Shown here: positions 26,359 to 35,495 of the stretch, one piece after another
Position numbering within the stretch: the first letter of the stretch is position 1
Layout: every line of letters starts with the position of its first letter
NCBI RefSeq assembly: GCF_024642105.1
Contig: NZ_JAHEBT010000054.1
Span: 141,529-205,528 of the forward strand
DNA length: 64,000 nt
Direction of reading: 5' to 3'
Origin: Flavobacterium sp.
GTDB lineage: Bacteria > Bacteroidota > Bacteroidia > Flavobacteriales > Flavobacteriaceae
Notes under the pieces: generated by a model
Told to the model about the DNA's origin: nothing
The model's input: the letters and a program-made list of their open reading frames with translations, nothing else
Databases searched by the model: none
Position numbers and translations under genes: made by a program

Positions 26359-26805
26359 ATGAAAAAGTACTTTTACTCAAACGGTCAGGACAAAGAAGGT
26401 CCGTTTTCTATAGAAGAATTAAAGATTGAAGATATTAAACCTGATACTTTGATTTGGTATGAAGGATTAGACGATTGGACACCTGCAATTGATATTGAAG
26501 AAGTTAAATTAATTTTAGAACTCAATCCTCCCGATGTTTCAAGTACAGATGATATTATTGTTGAAATCAATAAAAATATTTTAGATAAGAAAAGCTCTAA
26601 AAGTACTTACACTGTTGGAATGAAAGTAGCTAGTCAAGGTTGGATTATTGCCGGATTTATATTTGCTTTCATGGGCGGTTATCTTGGGGCTATAATTGGA
26701 TTTAATTACGCTTTTGGTGATTATAAAAAAGAAACAAAAAGACTAGGGTGGGTTATGGCAATTATTGGAATATTAAGTGCAGGTGTATGGAAAAGTTTAA
26801 AATAA
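26359..26805 (+). CDS. GYF_2-domain membrane protein
   Basis: A 148-residue protein. Residues 1-50 form a GYF_2 (DUF4339) domain: YFYSNGQDKEGPFSIEEL, then LIWYEGLDDWTPA. A linker is followed by two hydrophobic segments (about 92-115 and 128-146). GYF_2 domains are thought to bind proline-rich or membrane-protein partners. Its last 19 bases overlap the next gene, so they are probably cotranscribed. A second GYF_2 protein lies two genes down. Confidence 0.75.
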   Translation: MKKYFYSNGQDKEGPFSIEELKIEDIKPDTLIWYEGLDDWTPAIDIEEVKLILELNPPDVSSTDDIIVEINKNILDKKSSKSTYTVGMKVASQGWIIAGFIFAFMGGYLGAIIGFNYAFGDYKKETKRLGWVMAIIGILSAGVWKSLK

Positions 26806-27683
26806 TACTTGTATTTTTTTTACTGAATTTAATATTGATTCCTAATTTCTGTTACAGTCAAAACTTTTCCGAATCAGATATTAAGAAACTTTCAATAAAG
26901 ATAAATAGACAAATAAAAGGTGTTTATTTAGGAAATGGAATTAAAGGGCGTGGATGTATTTCATTTGGTCGTAAGCTAATATATCAATACGATGTACAAA
27001 ACAATTGGCAACCATCCAGAAATATGAAAAATGAAATAATATCTAACTTTAAAAAATCAGGTAATGCAAAACCTTTTTTTCTTAATGGAATAGATATTGA
27101 CTTTTACTACTATAAAGGAAATTCGATTTTAAAGGAAGTGAGTATTAAATCTGTTGAGTTATCAACGTATAATTTTCAACTTGGAGAATACTTAAATATT
27201 AAAAATCATCCAAAAGCAAAAGGAGTCAATTTAGAAATAAAAGCACCTCTTGGTTGGGAAGTGAAGGATGGGAATAGGCCTAATATAGTTAAAATGTTCG
27301 TTAATGACGGAAATTCATATTCGATTTCTATAAAGAATAATGTAACCTTCTATTCAAAAAAACAAATTAAGGAAATGTTTAAAGACGAAAAATTTCTTAA
27401 AGAGTTTGTACAAGAAGCAAGTAATTTTTTAAAAACCCCCAACATTTTAAATCAATCAATTGTAACGATTGATAATTATCCAGCGATTCAATTTAAGGTA
27501 AAAGGTAAAATGGAGATAACAGGAGTAAAATTATCAGTTATTATAAAGAGTTGGATGGTATTTTATGAAGATAAAATAGTTCTTTTTCAATCTATGGGGA
27601 TTGATAATAATGAATTTATTGCTCTTGAACAGATTTATACACAGATTACAAATTCCATAATCTTTCCTGACCAATATAATTAA
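26787..27683 (+). CDS. Hypothetical secreted protein with PsbP-like C-terminal region
   Basis: The 298-residue product starts at 26787 (MEKFKIILVFFLLNLILIPNFCYS signal peptide); an in-frame codon at 26748 would add 13 residues with no signal character. The C-terminal region LEIKAPLGWEVKDGNRPNIVKMF... and IDNYPAIQFKVKG has the pattern of PsbP/surface 'P-x-GW' domains, also seen in the gene at 28518. Function is unknown. It is overlapped by the GYF_2 gene upstream and lies 2 bp before the GYF_2-HExxH gene. Confidence 0.65.
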   Translation: MEKFKIILVFFLLNLILIPNFCYSQNFSESDIKKLSIKINRQIKGVYLGNGIKGRGCISFGRKLIYQYDVQNNWQPSRNMKNEIISNFKKSGNAKPFFLNGIDIDFYYYKGNSILKEVSIKSVELSTYNFQLGEYLNIKNHPKAKGVNLEIKAPLGWEVKDGNRPNIVKMFVNDGNSYSISIKNNVTFYSKKQIKEMFKDEKFLKEFVQEASNFLKTPNILNQSIVTIDNYPAIQFKVKGKMEITGVKLSVIIKSWMVFYEDKIVLFQSMGIDNNEFIALEQIYTQITNSIIFPDQYN

Positions 27684-27685
27684 AA

Positions 27686-28495
27686 ATGAGAAAATATTTC
27701 TATACAGATGGGGTAACTAAATTTGGTCCATTTTCAAAAGAAGAACTGAAGGAACAACAAATTTCTCGTAGCACAAAAATTTGGTACTTTGGAATAGAAA
27801 ATTGGACTGAGTTGTCTCTTATAAGTGACCTTGATGACCTTACTTCAGTTATACCTCCAGATTTATCAAAACCAACCCCATTATTAAATAACAATATAAA
27901 ATCTAATAAGTTTGATTTTAAAAAATCGATTAGTTCATTAGTAATAAATTTAAAAACACATCAGAAGAAAAAATGGTTGGTTGGTATATCAGTATCTATT
28001 ATTTTATCTTTAATTATTTTAGGGATGTTTCGTAAACAATCAGAAGAAAAACTTTATGAAGATATTGCTGCTAATTCATACCTTACAGATGAAAAATTTG
28101 AAATTTATATTGATAAATTTTATCGTGACTTGGAATTCTATGGAATTTATCCTAAAAAACCCAGTACCATTATAATCAAATTTTCAAAATTAGACCAATT
28201 AGATAATACAACCCATATTCATGCTATATCATTTGGAAGAAACGATGACGATAGAATTGAGATATACATAAACCCGTCATCTTGGAAGCAATTTACTAAA
28301 TCCATGAGATATTACTTAATGTACCATGAACTTTCACATGATATTTTAAATGTTGATGATTTAGATAGAAAAACATCGAATGAAGGAAGACTTATGTATC
28401 CTGAAATTTCAAGTTACGAAAGAAAAAACATGGATGATTTTATAGAAAGTTATCATACTTTATTTGAAGAAGAATCATCAAAATGGAAACAATAA
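27686..28495 (+). CDS. GYF_2-domain membrane protein with HExxH motif
   Basis: A 269-residue protein. It has an N-terminal GYF_2 domain (YFYTDGVTKFGPFSKEEL, IWYFGIENWTELS; residues 3-45), a linker, one transmembrane helix (about 97-114), and an extracytoplasmic domain with YHELSHDILNVDD (His214, Glu215, His218), a zinc-metalloprotease-like signature. A third ligand is not clear, and activity is unproven. It follows the secreted PsbP-like protein by 2 bp, which suggests that they work together. Confidence 0.7.
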   Translation: MRKYFYTDGVTKFGPFSKEELKEQQISRSTKIWYFGIENWTELSLISDLDDLTSVIPPDLSKPTPLLNNNIKSNKFDFKKSISSLVINLKTHQKKKWLVGISVSIILSLIILGMFRKQSEEKLYEDIAANSYLTDEKFEIYIDKFYRDLEFYGIYPKKPSTIIIKFSKLDQLDNTTHIHAISFGRNDDDRIEIYINPSSWKQFTKSMRYYLMYHELSHDILNVDDLDRKTSNEGRLMYPEISSYERKNMDDFIESYHTLFEEESSKWKQ

Positions 28496-28517
28496 GTTTT
28501 TCTAAAATTAATAAATA

Positions 28518-29174
28518 ATGAAAGTTATAATCAAATTTTTTTGTTTTTTATTTCTGTTTCAAAACATGAATTCACAAAACAATAAATTCAAAAAATCGTT
28601 AAAAGAAGAATCATTATCTCAAAAAAAGGAATTTATAGAATTCTACGATACAATAAATAAAATTTACTCAAACTACAAGTATAATATTGGGTTTAAAATT
28701 CCAAAAAAATGGTCAGTCGATAAAGGATTTGGCGAACATACAATCCTAAGAACATATGATGCGGATAGTTCAAATTCGTTTACTATTAATGTAATTGAAA
28801 CAAAATATGATGTCGAAAAGGATTTTTGGAAAACTTATGATAAGAATAAAGATGAATTTGAAAATAAGTATTTAAAAATTTTAGAGAGTCAATTAAATAC
28901 CAAAATTAAAAATTACTCAGTAGAGAAATCTTTTATTAAAAACTTTCATTCCCTTAAAAGAAAATTTGAATTTACCAGAAAAGAGCAAGACTTTGAATAC
29001 GAAATAGTAATTGTTATTCAACAAGTAGTTAAGAACCATTTAACATATACATTTAGCCTTAGCATTCCAAAAATGTTTTATGATAGTAATCCAAATCATT
29101 ATGAAAAAATATTTTACAATTTGCATTTTCTCATTGATAAAAAGAAATTAGACAGTTTAATTAAACCAAAATAA
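28518..29174 (+). CDS. Hypothetical secreted protein, PsbP-like
   Basis: A 218-residue protein with signal peptide MKVIIKFFCFLFLFQNMNS. The segment YNIGFKIPKKWSVDKGFGEHTILRTYD followed by strands and a helix matches the pattern in the product of 26787-27683, so the two are probably distant paralogues. It lies 22 bp after the GYF_2-HExxH gene. Function is unknown. Confidence 0.62.
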   Translation: MKVIIKFFCFLFLFQNMNSQNNKFKKSLKEESLSQKKEFIEFYDTINKIYSNYKYNIGFKIPKKWSVDKGFGEHTILRTYDADSSNSFTINVIETKYDVEKDFWKTYDKNKDEFENKYLKILESQLNTKIKNYSVEKSFIKNFHSLKRKFEFTRKEQDFEYEIVIVIQQVVKNHLTYTFSLSIPKMFYDSNPNHYEKIFYNLHFLIDKKKLDSLIKPK

Positions 29175-29180
29175 GTTTTT

Positions 29181-29468
29181 ATGAATCATCCTGATATAGT
29201 AGTTTATAATTCAAATTTCACATTAGTCTTTTTCAATAAAGAAGTTGAAAAATTCAAATTTGAAATACAAAAAGAAAACAAATCCGACAACTTGATTTAT
29301 GAAATTATTAGAAATGAAAATAGTAAAGTTTTTGAAAATCAATCAACATCCCACATTGGTGATTTTTTAGTATATTCGATTCTTGAGAATGGGAAAATAA
29401 TTGGGTTTTTAAATTGTTTTAAAAATGATAAAAATACTTATTTCAATTTGTTTACATCTCCAATATAA
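29181..29468 (+). CDS. Hypothetical 95-residue protein
   Basis: A small soluble protein with no signal peptide, 6 bp after the previous stop. No family is recognised; the pattern of strands (NFTLVFFNKEVEKFKFEI) suggests a beta-rich fold. It may be an immunity-type partner of the preceding secreted protein, but there is no direct evidence. Confidence 0.5.
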   Translation: MNHPDIVVYNSNFTLVFFNKEVEKFKFEIQKENKSDNLIYEIIRNENSKVFENQSTSHIGDFLVYSILENGKIIGFLNCFKNDKNTYFNLFTSPI

Positions 29469-29534
29469 ATAAAATTAGTACTGTTGTTGAAGTAAAATAA
29501 ATAATACATTAAAAAGTAAAACAGAATTGAAGTT

Positions 29535-29777
29535 ATGAATAATAAAACGGGTTATATTTTAGGATTGGTAAGCACTTTAGTTTATACACTAATAAATCAT
29601 GGAGATAGTAATAAATTAATAGATTTTATTGCCTCATTTGTAGGAGCGTTGATTATACCATTGATAATTACGTACGTAATTTCCCTACTGTTTAAAAATA
29701 TAGAATTAGGAAAGATTTTTGGAATAACATCAATTGTTATTCATATTATAGCTACTATAGGTAAATTAAATTCATGA
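29535..29777 (+). CDS. Small membrane protein
   Basis: An 80-residue protein with two or three hydrophobic segments (about 7-22, 34-52, 58-76). No family is recognised. It is followed by a possible gene fragment and another small membrane protein. Confidence 0.5.
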   Translation: MNNKTGYILGLVSTLVYTLINHGDSNKLIDFIASFVGALIIPLIITYVISLLFKNIELGKIFGITSIVIHIIATIGKLNS

Positions 29778-29788
29778 GAATTAATTGA

Positions 29789-29896
29789 GGTTCTAATGGA
29801 ATTACAGTTAAATTTAATATTTTAGTTACGTTTGGATTAATCTACTTCAAAGTCAAACAATCTGACGAGGCAACAGGACTTTGTGAAGTGTTTTAA
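29789..29896 (+). pseudogene. Possible 3' gene fragment
   Basis: A 35-codon frame lacks any start codon but ends GLIYFKVKQSDEATGLCEVF and a stop, which reads as protein-like sequence. It may be the tail of a truncated gene. Confidence 0.25.
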
Positions 29897-29967
29897 TAAA
29901 AATTAGAAATACGAATTTTAGATTTCACAAATGAAGAATAATTTTTTATTTTAAAAATAAATTAAAA

Positions 29968-30237
29968 ATGAAACCGAATTACAATAAAAAAGGGTTACAA
30001 TTAATTGCAATTGCATTTATAATTTCAATAATAATCAATTCAATAGTTGAGAATGATTATTCTATTACTACGATATTTTTCACAATGGGAGTTTTTTTCC
30101 CGTATTTGATTATCCTCTTGGGGAGTTTTTTATATTATTATATTAAAAACAGAGAGATTTTTATTTTCTCAGATTATAGAGTGATTTATGGAATAGCTTT
30201 ATTTGAATTTTTTATTTTATATGGAAAATCTAATTGA
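29968..30237 (+). CDS. Small membrane protein
   Basis: An 89-residue protein with three hydrophobic segments (about 10-25, 31-52, 66-84) and a basic N-terminus. No family is recognised. Confidence 0.5.
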   Translation: MKPNYNKKGLQLIAIAFIISIIINSIVENDYSITTIFFTMGVFFPYLIILLGSFLYYYIKNREIFIFSDYRVIYGIALFEFFILYGKSN

Positions 30238-30380
30238 ATATTTTTATTTTAAAGTTGAATACACCATTTATTTTATGATTTTTAGAAAGTAATAATAAAG
30301 GCATAATAATATCGAAAATAAAACAGATATTATTCAAATGAATAAAAATAAAAATTGATATTAAAAAGAATAAAATAAAC

Positions 30381-31007
30381 ATGAAAAAAACGCTTTTATT
30401 ATTATTGTTTGCTTTGATTACAAGTTGTGGACAAAACGAAACAGAAGAGGAAGTTAAAATCGGAAATCAAATTTGGACAAATAAAAACCTTGATGTTGAT
30501 AAATTTAACAATGGAGACAAAATTCCTGAGGCAAAAACTAATAAAGAATGGAATTTGGCAAGTATAAATAAGACTCCAGCTTGGAGCTACTTTGATAACG
30601 ATAAAAAAAAATGGGGTAAATTTGGTAAACTTTATAATTGGTATGCTATAACTGATCCAAGAGGAATTGCCCCAAGAGGATGGCATATCCCAAGCAAATC
30701 AGAATGGGTTGTTTTGTTGGATAATTTAGGAGGTGCAGAGGTTGCTGGAAAAAAAATGAAATCAATTTCAGGATGGGACTATTCAGGTAATGGAAATAAT
30801 GAAAGTGAATTCAATGGTTTGCCAGGAGGTTTTAGATTTGACAATGGTGATTTTGGCAATATTGAAAGTTTAGGTAATTTCTGGTCTACAACTAGATATT
30901 TAAAATCTATGGTGGAAGTATTAAATTTAGATAATGGATCTACAGAAGCAACTTTTTTTCTTCCTGAAAAGGGTTTTGGGATGTCAGTTCGTTGTTTAAA
31001 AGATTAA
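30381..31007 (+). CDS. FISUMP-domain lipoprotein
   Basis: A 208-residue protein with lipoprotein signal MKKTLLLLLFALITSC (Cys16). The rest is a Fibrobacter succinogenes major paralogous (FISUMP) domain: VKIGNQIWTNKNLDVDKF, GKLYNWYAITDPRGIAPRGWHIPSKSEW, WDYSGNGNNESEFNGLPGG and the end GFGMSVRCLKD. FISUMP proteins are surface-exposed and their role is unclear. The 3' end and downstream DNA are duplicated at 25.7 kb, so a paralogue once existed there. Confidence 0.85.
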   Translation: MKKTLLLLLFALITSCGQNETEEEVKIGNQIWTNKNLDVDKFNNGDKIPEAKTNKEWNLASINKTPAWSYFDNDKKKWGKFGKLYNWYAITDPRGIAPRGWHIPSKSEWVVLLDNLGGAEVAGKKMKSISGWDYSGNGNNESEFNGLPGGFRFDNGDFGNIESLGNFWSTTRYLKSMVEVLNLDNGSTEATFFLPEKGFGMSVRCLKD

Positions 31008-31034
31008 ACTTTCCATAACTTTGGACTAAGTTTA

Positions 31035-31074
31035 AAATTAAAGAAAGGTGGCAATTGCCACCTTTCTTTAATTT
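31035..31074. terminator. 40-bp perfect palindrome, bidirectional terminator
   Basis: Perfect 20-bp arms are centred on GGTGGCAATTGCCACC with A/T-rich ends, just after the FISUMP gene. The layout copies that of the palindrome at 25753-25802. Confidence 0.8.
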
Positions 31075-31115
31075 AATAGTAAATCTATTTTGAATACAAA
31101 CACCTAATTTATTTT

Positions 31116-31286
31116 TTACTTCTTGACTTTACCACTAATTTTTAATAAATAGGTGTTCTCAATTAGGTTCTGTTCTTGAAGCATAACAACATTTTCAGCC
31201 AGTCTTTTAAACTGGGATTCAGTGATTATTAACTTCATGGATTTTCCATTGGAAGATTTTTTGTGTGCATTTTCTTTAACTTTCAT
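31116..31286 (-). CDS. Small basic protein (56 residues)
   Basis: It starts MKVKENAHKKSSNGKS and contains MKLIITESQFKRLAENV. It reads towards the palindromic terminator shared with the FISUMP gene, as does the 25808/26074 pair on the other side of the cargo region. Function is unknown. Confidence 0.45.
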   Translation of the reverse strand: MKVKENAHKKSSNGKSMKLIITESQFKRLAENVVMLQEQNLIENTYLLKISGKVKK

Positions 31287-31404
31287 AAAATATATTTACT
31301 AATAAATATTTTAAATTAAAGAAAAATTCAATTCACCATATTAATTGTTTTACTGGGTTAAAAAGAATATTGCCAGTTCAAATGGATCTCTGATATTAGC
31401 TTAT

Positions 31405-31986
31405 ATGAACATATCAAAGATTGATTTTATATTTTACACCTATGAGTTCATAATTGTTTGTGGTTTAATATTTCAATGTAGTCTCGGATTTGAAAATGAT
31501 CCAACACAACCTACAACATCATTACCACAAAACTCTGAACCAATAGTAATTGAACCCAATTTCATAGAGAAGGATGAATGCCCAAAACAAATTAGAAAAC
31601 ACCCTACATTAAAAAAAGAATATATAGATTTATTCATTGAGGCTCTTCAATGGTGTGAAAAGAATATTAAGTTGGGAAAAGAGCGGAAGATTAGTCCATT
31701 GATTAACGTTAGTTTTAGCAGAAAAGGAGATCTATTAGGGTACTACGAACCCTCCACTAATAAAATAATGATTTATGTTTACAAACACGAAACCCTTCGA
31801 GATAACATTGAAACATTTATTCACGAATATGTTCATCATCTTCAACTACGCAATATAAATGATAATATTCGTTACGACCGTCTAACAAATAAAAAGGGGT
31901 ACTATTACAATGATTATGAAATTGAAGCTAGAGAATTATCAAATTATTATTTAAATGATTGTTGTAATTTTTTGAATATTAAATGA
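31405..31986 (+). CDS. Membrane-anchored protein with HExxH motif
   Basis: A 193-residue product from the ATG at 31405; a TTG at 31345 would add 20 residues. One hydrophobic segment (FIFYTYEFIIVCGLIFQC, about 7-24) precedes a Pro/Thr-rich linker and a domain with NIETFIHEYVHHLQL (His140, Glu141, His144), the signature of a zinc metallopeptidase. Upstream helix SPLINVSFSRKG resembles SprT-like layouts only loosely. Substrate is unknown. It is the second HExxH cargo protein in the island. Confidence 0.6.
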   Translation: MNISKIDFIFYTYEFIIVCGLIFQCSLGFENDPTQPTTSLPQNSEPIVIEPNFIEKDECPKQIRKHPTLKKEYIDLFIEALQWCEKNIKLGKERKISPLINVSFSRKGDLLGYYEPSTNKIMIYVYKHETLRDNIETFIHEYVHHLQLRNINDNIRYDRLTNKKGYYYNDYEIEARELSNYYLNDCCNFLNIK

Positions 31987-32034
31987 TCTGCTTCACATTA
32001 TCATCCTATTATTTTGAAGTAAGTTAATTTTAAA

Positions 32035-33354
32035 TTAACTAATTTTAATTTCTTTGATTCTCAAATCTTCTTTGTTCTTTCGTTCTATAAAAATTTTATT
32101 TTTTGATTTCAAAACTCCTCTGATTTTATCTTCAATTTGATATAAAGAAGCACGTAGTTTTTTCTTTCTGCTATCATAACTCAAGTGAGATTCAAAAACG
32201 TCCATTAGTTCAGGAAATGGTATGAAATTTGGGTGTCTTTCAAATATTAAATTGAAAATTTGAGATTCCTCTTCGTTTAAAATTGAATCAATCTGTTTTC
32301 TTTTTGAACCAATTTTTTGAAAAGTGTTTTTCTTTCTAAAAATTAAAAACATAACCACAACCACCAGTAATACTATTCCAACCAAATAGTAGATCCCTGA
32401 ATAATTATCCTCTGAATACAGACTTTCTGAGCGTGTGGGAAGTCCAATAAAGTCTTGTGTGGGGATGAACACTAATTTATTCTCTAAGTTAGGTTTATTC
32501 AATATAAAGTAAAATCCTTTTTGGGATGGATTGTAAGTGATTAGATAACGATCTCCTTCTTTTTTATTCGATTTAAGTAAGTCATCATTGGCGTTGTCGT
32601 AAAACTCAACTTTATTGTTTTTAATATCAACTGTAAAGACATTCTCAGTAGTGAGGACTAATGTTTTACCATTGAAATCGTATATTAGGTGGTAGGTGTC
32701 ATCCTTCATATAAGGAAGACCCTCTCCTAACTTTTTCCACGTTCTTTTAGTCAAATCAAATACCCAATAATCATTGATTATTTGGGACTGCCTGTTTCCG
32801 TTCTTAATCTCTGTATTATATCCAAACCCTGAACCTATATATAATTGGTCTCCCTCCAATTGAGCAAACATTTTCTTTCTTCCCGTTGGATTTTTAGAGA
32901 GAGGAGTTTCAACTTGAACCAATTCGGTTTCTTTTTTTGACTCATTAAAATACGTAATGATATTTTTAAAGGTGAATAAACCATAACCTCCAAAATTGTG
33001 AACGGCTCCTCTATATAAAAATGGAAAACTTTGATATTGGGTGTAAAATTCAAAAGAATCGTCTACTCTATTAAAATTAGTTCCATCAAATTTATAAATG
33101 ACACCTCCTGAATTGTGCATTAAGTAGCCGTTGGTTTTGTCTTGAAAGAATACCAAATCGTTGATGGATAAATGGTGTTCATGACCTTTCCATCCTGTCT
33201 TTTTTGAATTACTATAAATAGAATCTCCTGAAATTACGTACGATTGATCTTTAAATGTAAAGAGAAAAGCACCATCCTTTATTTGAGGCAAACGGTTTTG
33301 TGCCGTAAATACAAAGGATGATAAAAGAAGTAATACAAGGAAAAACTTAGACAT
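32035..33354 (-). CDS. Signal peptide, Kelch-like propeller, membrane helix and cytosolic helical domain
   Basis: A 439-residue protein. It has a signal peptide (1-18), a periplasmic region of about 300 residues with repeated four-stranded blades (NDYWVFDLTKRTWKKLGEGLPY is Kelch-like), one strong transmembrane helix (about 320-339), then a basic linker and an 80-residue C-terminal cytosolic domain (FNLIFERHPNFIPFPELMDVF... SRKKKLRASLYQIEDKIRGVL) that looks like a winged-helix or similar DNA-binding output domain. This suggests a one-component transmembrane sensor. It is divergent from two lipoprotein genes, which could be its targets. Confidence 0.6.
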   Translation of the reverse strand: MSKFFLVLLLLSSFVFTAQNRLPQIKDGAFLFTFKDQSYVISGDSIYSNSKKTGWKGHEHHLSINDLVFFQDKTNGYLMHNSGGVIYKFDGTNFNRVDDSFEFYTQYQSFPFLYRGAVHNFGGYGLFTFKNIITYFNESKKETELVQVETPLSKNPTGRKKMFAQLEGDQLYIGSGFGYNTEIKNGNRQSQIINDYWVFDLTKRTWKKLGEGLPYMKDDTYHLIYDFNGKTLVLTTENVFTVDIKNNKVEFYDNANDDLLKSNKKEGDRYLITYNPSQKGFYFILNKPNLENKLVFIPTQDFIGLPTRSESLYSEDNYSGIYYLVGIVLLVVVVMFLIFRKKNTFQKIGSKRKQIDSILNEEESQIFNLIFERHPNFIPFPELMDVFESHLSYDSRKKKLRASLYQIEDKIRGVLKSKNKIFIERKNKEDLRIKEIKIS

Positions 33355-33572
33355 ACAAGTAGGTGTGATAATTAAAGTAAAAGTAAGTTAATTTTTAAAC
33401 AACAGATTGGGGATAGATTAGGGATTTCTATAAATTATTAATCATTAAAAATGCAGTCGTATAAATTTGTCGATAATAATTAAACACATCTGAGAATAAA
33501 TATGGAGACCAGAAACCATCCAAACGGGGAGTTATTTGAAAATCCTTAAGAGTAGAATTTAATTTTAAAAAT

Positions 33573-34148
33573 ATGAAAAACAAAATTTACAAAATAATAT
33601 CAATAATTACAGTTTTTGCTTTAGTTACAGGTTGCAGCCCCAATTCGGATTCTCCGAGTACTTCCAATACAGATTATTTAGAAATTACAATTGATGGAAA
33701 ATCATATAAACAAGATATATTTTATGGTGGCACAGGTTTAAGTGGGCAATCAGGGTGTGTTAATAAACCCCACTTTTTACAATTCTTAGGTCAAATTGAA
33801 AACTCAGCATTTTCCTTTGATAGTAATATTTTACACTTAGAAAATGATGTTGATTTTAAAAATTCAGTTGTTGGAGCTTATGCTACAAAACAAGAGAATA
33901 TCACGAATTCTTCAGCCTGTAATTTAGATCTTGTAATTTCCTTTGAAGATAAAACCCAATCTGTTAAAACAACACAACTTATTACTGGTGGAAAAAACAC
34001 AATTACAAGCATTAAAAAAGGAAAGTCAACTGATACTGAATATGAGTACATAATAATCGGAAATTTTTCTGCAAGTTTTAAAAACAGAGCAAACGTAATA
34101 ATACCTGTAAGCGGAAAATATCAAATTACAATTGTAGTGTACAAATAA
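33573..34148 (+). CDS. Hypothetical lipoprotein
   Basis: A 191-residue protein with lipoprotein signal ending TGC (Cys21), then a Ser/Pro linker and a beta-rich domain (YLEITIDGKSYKQDIFYGGTG). No family is recognised. It lies 21 bp upstream of the FG-GAP lipoprotein gene and is divergent from the propeller-sensor gene. Confidence 0.62.
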   Translation: MKNKIYKIISIITVFALVTGCSPNSDSPSTSNTDYLEITIDGKSYKQDIFYGGTGLSGQSGCVNKPHFLQFLGQIENSAFSFDSNILHLENDVDFKNSVVGAYATKQENITNSSACNLDLVISFEDKTQSVKTTQLITGGKNTITSIKKGKSTDTEYEYIIIGNFSASFKNRANVIIPVSGKYQITIVVYK

Positions 34149-34169
34149 TCAAACTATAATCCTTTAATT

Positions 34170-35495
34170 ATGAAAAATATAAACCTGTTAATTACGATTA
34201 TACTTTTGAACGTATTGTTTTCTTGTTCTAAAGAAGATTCTACCAACCCAGTAAGTCCAATTCCATCAAACCCAACTAATTCAACCGTTGTAGATAAAAC
34301 AACTAAATATTATGATGACCAATCCGTAATATTATCAAAACCGTTTAATTCTTCCAGAGTATATTCAGAGCCAGTCAAAATAATTAAGATTAACGGAAAA
34401 TACCAATTAATTGCTTCTTATGCAGAATTATTCGGTACGACCTATGATTACCTTAGGTCCTTTGAAGTAGACTCTACAAGTGGTAAGTTGACTGAGAATA
34501 CCCTTTCATTATTGGGAGAGTATAAGGAAGTTGGATTTACCAAAAGTCCCATAATTTATGAAGATTTAAATTCAGACGGCATCAAAGATTTGTTTGTTAT
34601 CGATCACGGTAAAGAGTCTCCTGAACTAATGGTAAATGGACTATTCCCGGGATACGTAAATCATTTATTCTACGGTAAATCAGACAGTAAATTTTCTAAT
34701 AAAATGATACCGTATTTAACAGACTTAAAAAGATTTCATCATAGTGCTTCAGTCGGAGATATTGATACAGATGGGGATAATGATTTAGTATTGCAATCCT
34801 TCGGTTCAGAAGAAATGATTATTTTCAAAAATAATAATGGTCTTTCAAAAGACATAGTTTATAATCCAAATAATTCTACAGGTTCTGTACTTATAGTTGA
34901 TGTTGATGGAGATAATGTTAAAGATTTAATTTCAGCACCCTATATTGATAGAAGTTCAATACCAAGTTCAACAGTTCTAAAAATTAATTTTTCAGGAGCA
35001 ACAATTAATAGTACAAAAGTATCTCCCATTACTCCCTTTGGTAATAGTTATGGATGCTTTAAAATGGAGGCTATTAAAAATTTAAAATCCCCAACTAAAA
35101 AGAGCCTTTTATATTTTGTAGAAGGAGGAATTGGTGATCAAAAAATATTTAAAAGTTCTGATGATGACTTTTCAAAGATTATAGATTTAAGTACCGTTCA
35201 AACCACTTTTAAATCCAATGGAATCAGAGACTGTCTTATTTTAGATATAAACTTTGACGGATTTGATGATGTTTTTTTTATTGTTAACGCTGGAGAAAAT
35301 TTAAATCAAAGAATATGGATAAATAAAGGTGACAATACTTTTGAGAATCCTTCATTCGAAATTAATACTTCTTTAAAAGATTTATTTATTCCTCTTTCAA
35401 GTGATAAAAATAAAGGGAGAATGAAATTTCTTTATTATAACAATTCTACAAGTTCTCCATCTTCAAAAATAATAGATGTTTACACCAAAAAATAA
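34170..35495 (+). CDS. Lipoprotein with FG-GAP/VCBS-like calcium-binding repeats
   Basis: A 441-residue protein with lipoprotein signal MKNINLLITIILLNVLFSC (Cys19) and a Pro/Ser/Thr linker. Repeated Asp-rich loops DLNSDGIKDLFVI, DIDTDGDNDLVL, DVDGDNVKDLI and DINFDGFDDVFFI are typical of integrin-like FG-GAP propellers that bind calcium. It is surface-exposed by inference. Partner or ligand is unknown. Confidence 0.72.
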   Translation: MKNINLLITIILLNVLFSCSKEDSTNPVSPIPSNPTNSTVVDKTTKYYDDQSVILSKPFNSSRVYSEPVKIIKINGKYQLIASYAELFGTTYDYLRSFEVDSTSGKLTENTLSLLGEYKEVGFTKSPIIYEDLNSDGIKDLFVIDHGKESPELMVNGLFPGYVNHLFYGKSDSKFSNKMIPYLTDLKRFHHSASVGDIDTDGDNDLVLQSFGSEEMIIFKNNNGLSKDIVYNPNNSTGSVLIVDVDGDNVKDLISAPYIDRSSIPSSTVLKINFSGATINSTKVSPITPFGNSYGCFKMEAIKNLKSPTKKSLLYFVEGGIGDQKIFKSSDDDFSKIIDLSTVQTTFKSNGIRDCLILDINFDGFDDVFFIVNAGENLNQRIWINKGDNTFENPSFEINTSLKDLFIPLSSDKNKGRMKFLYYNNSTSSPSSKIIDVYTKK

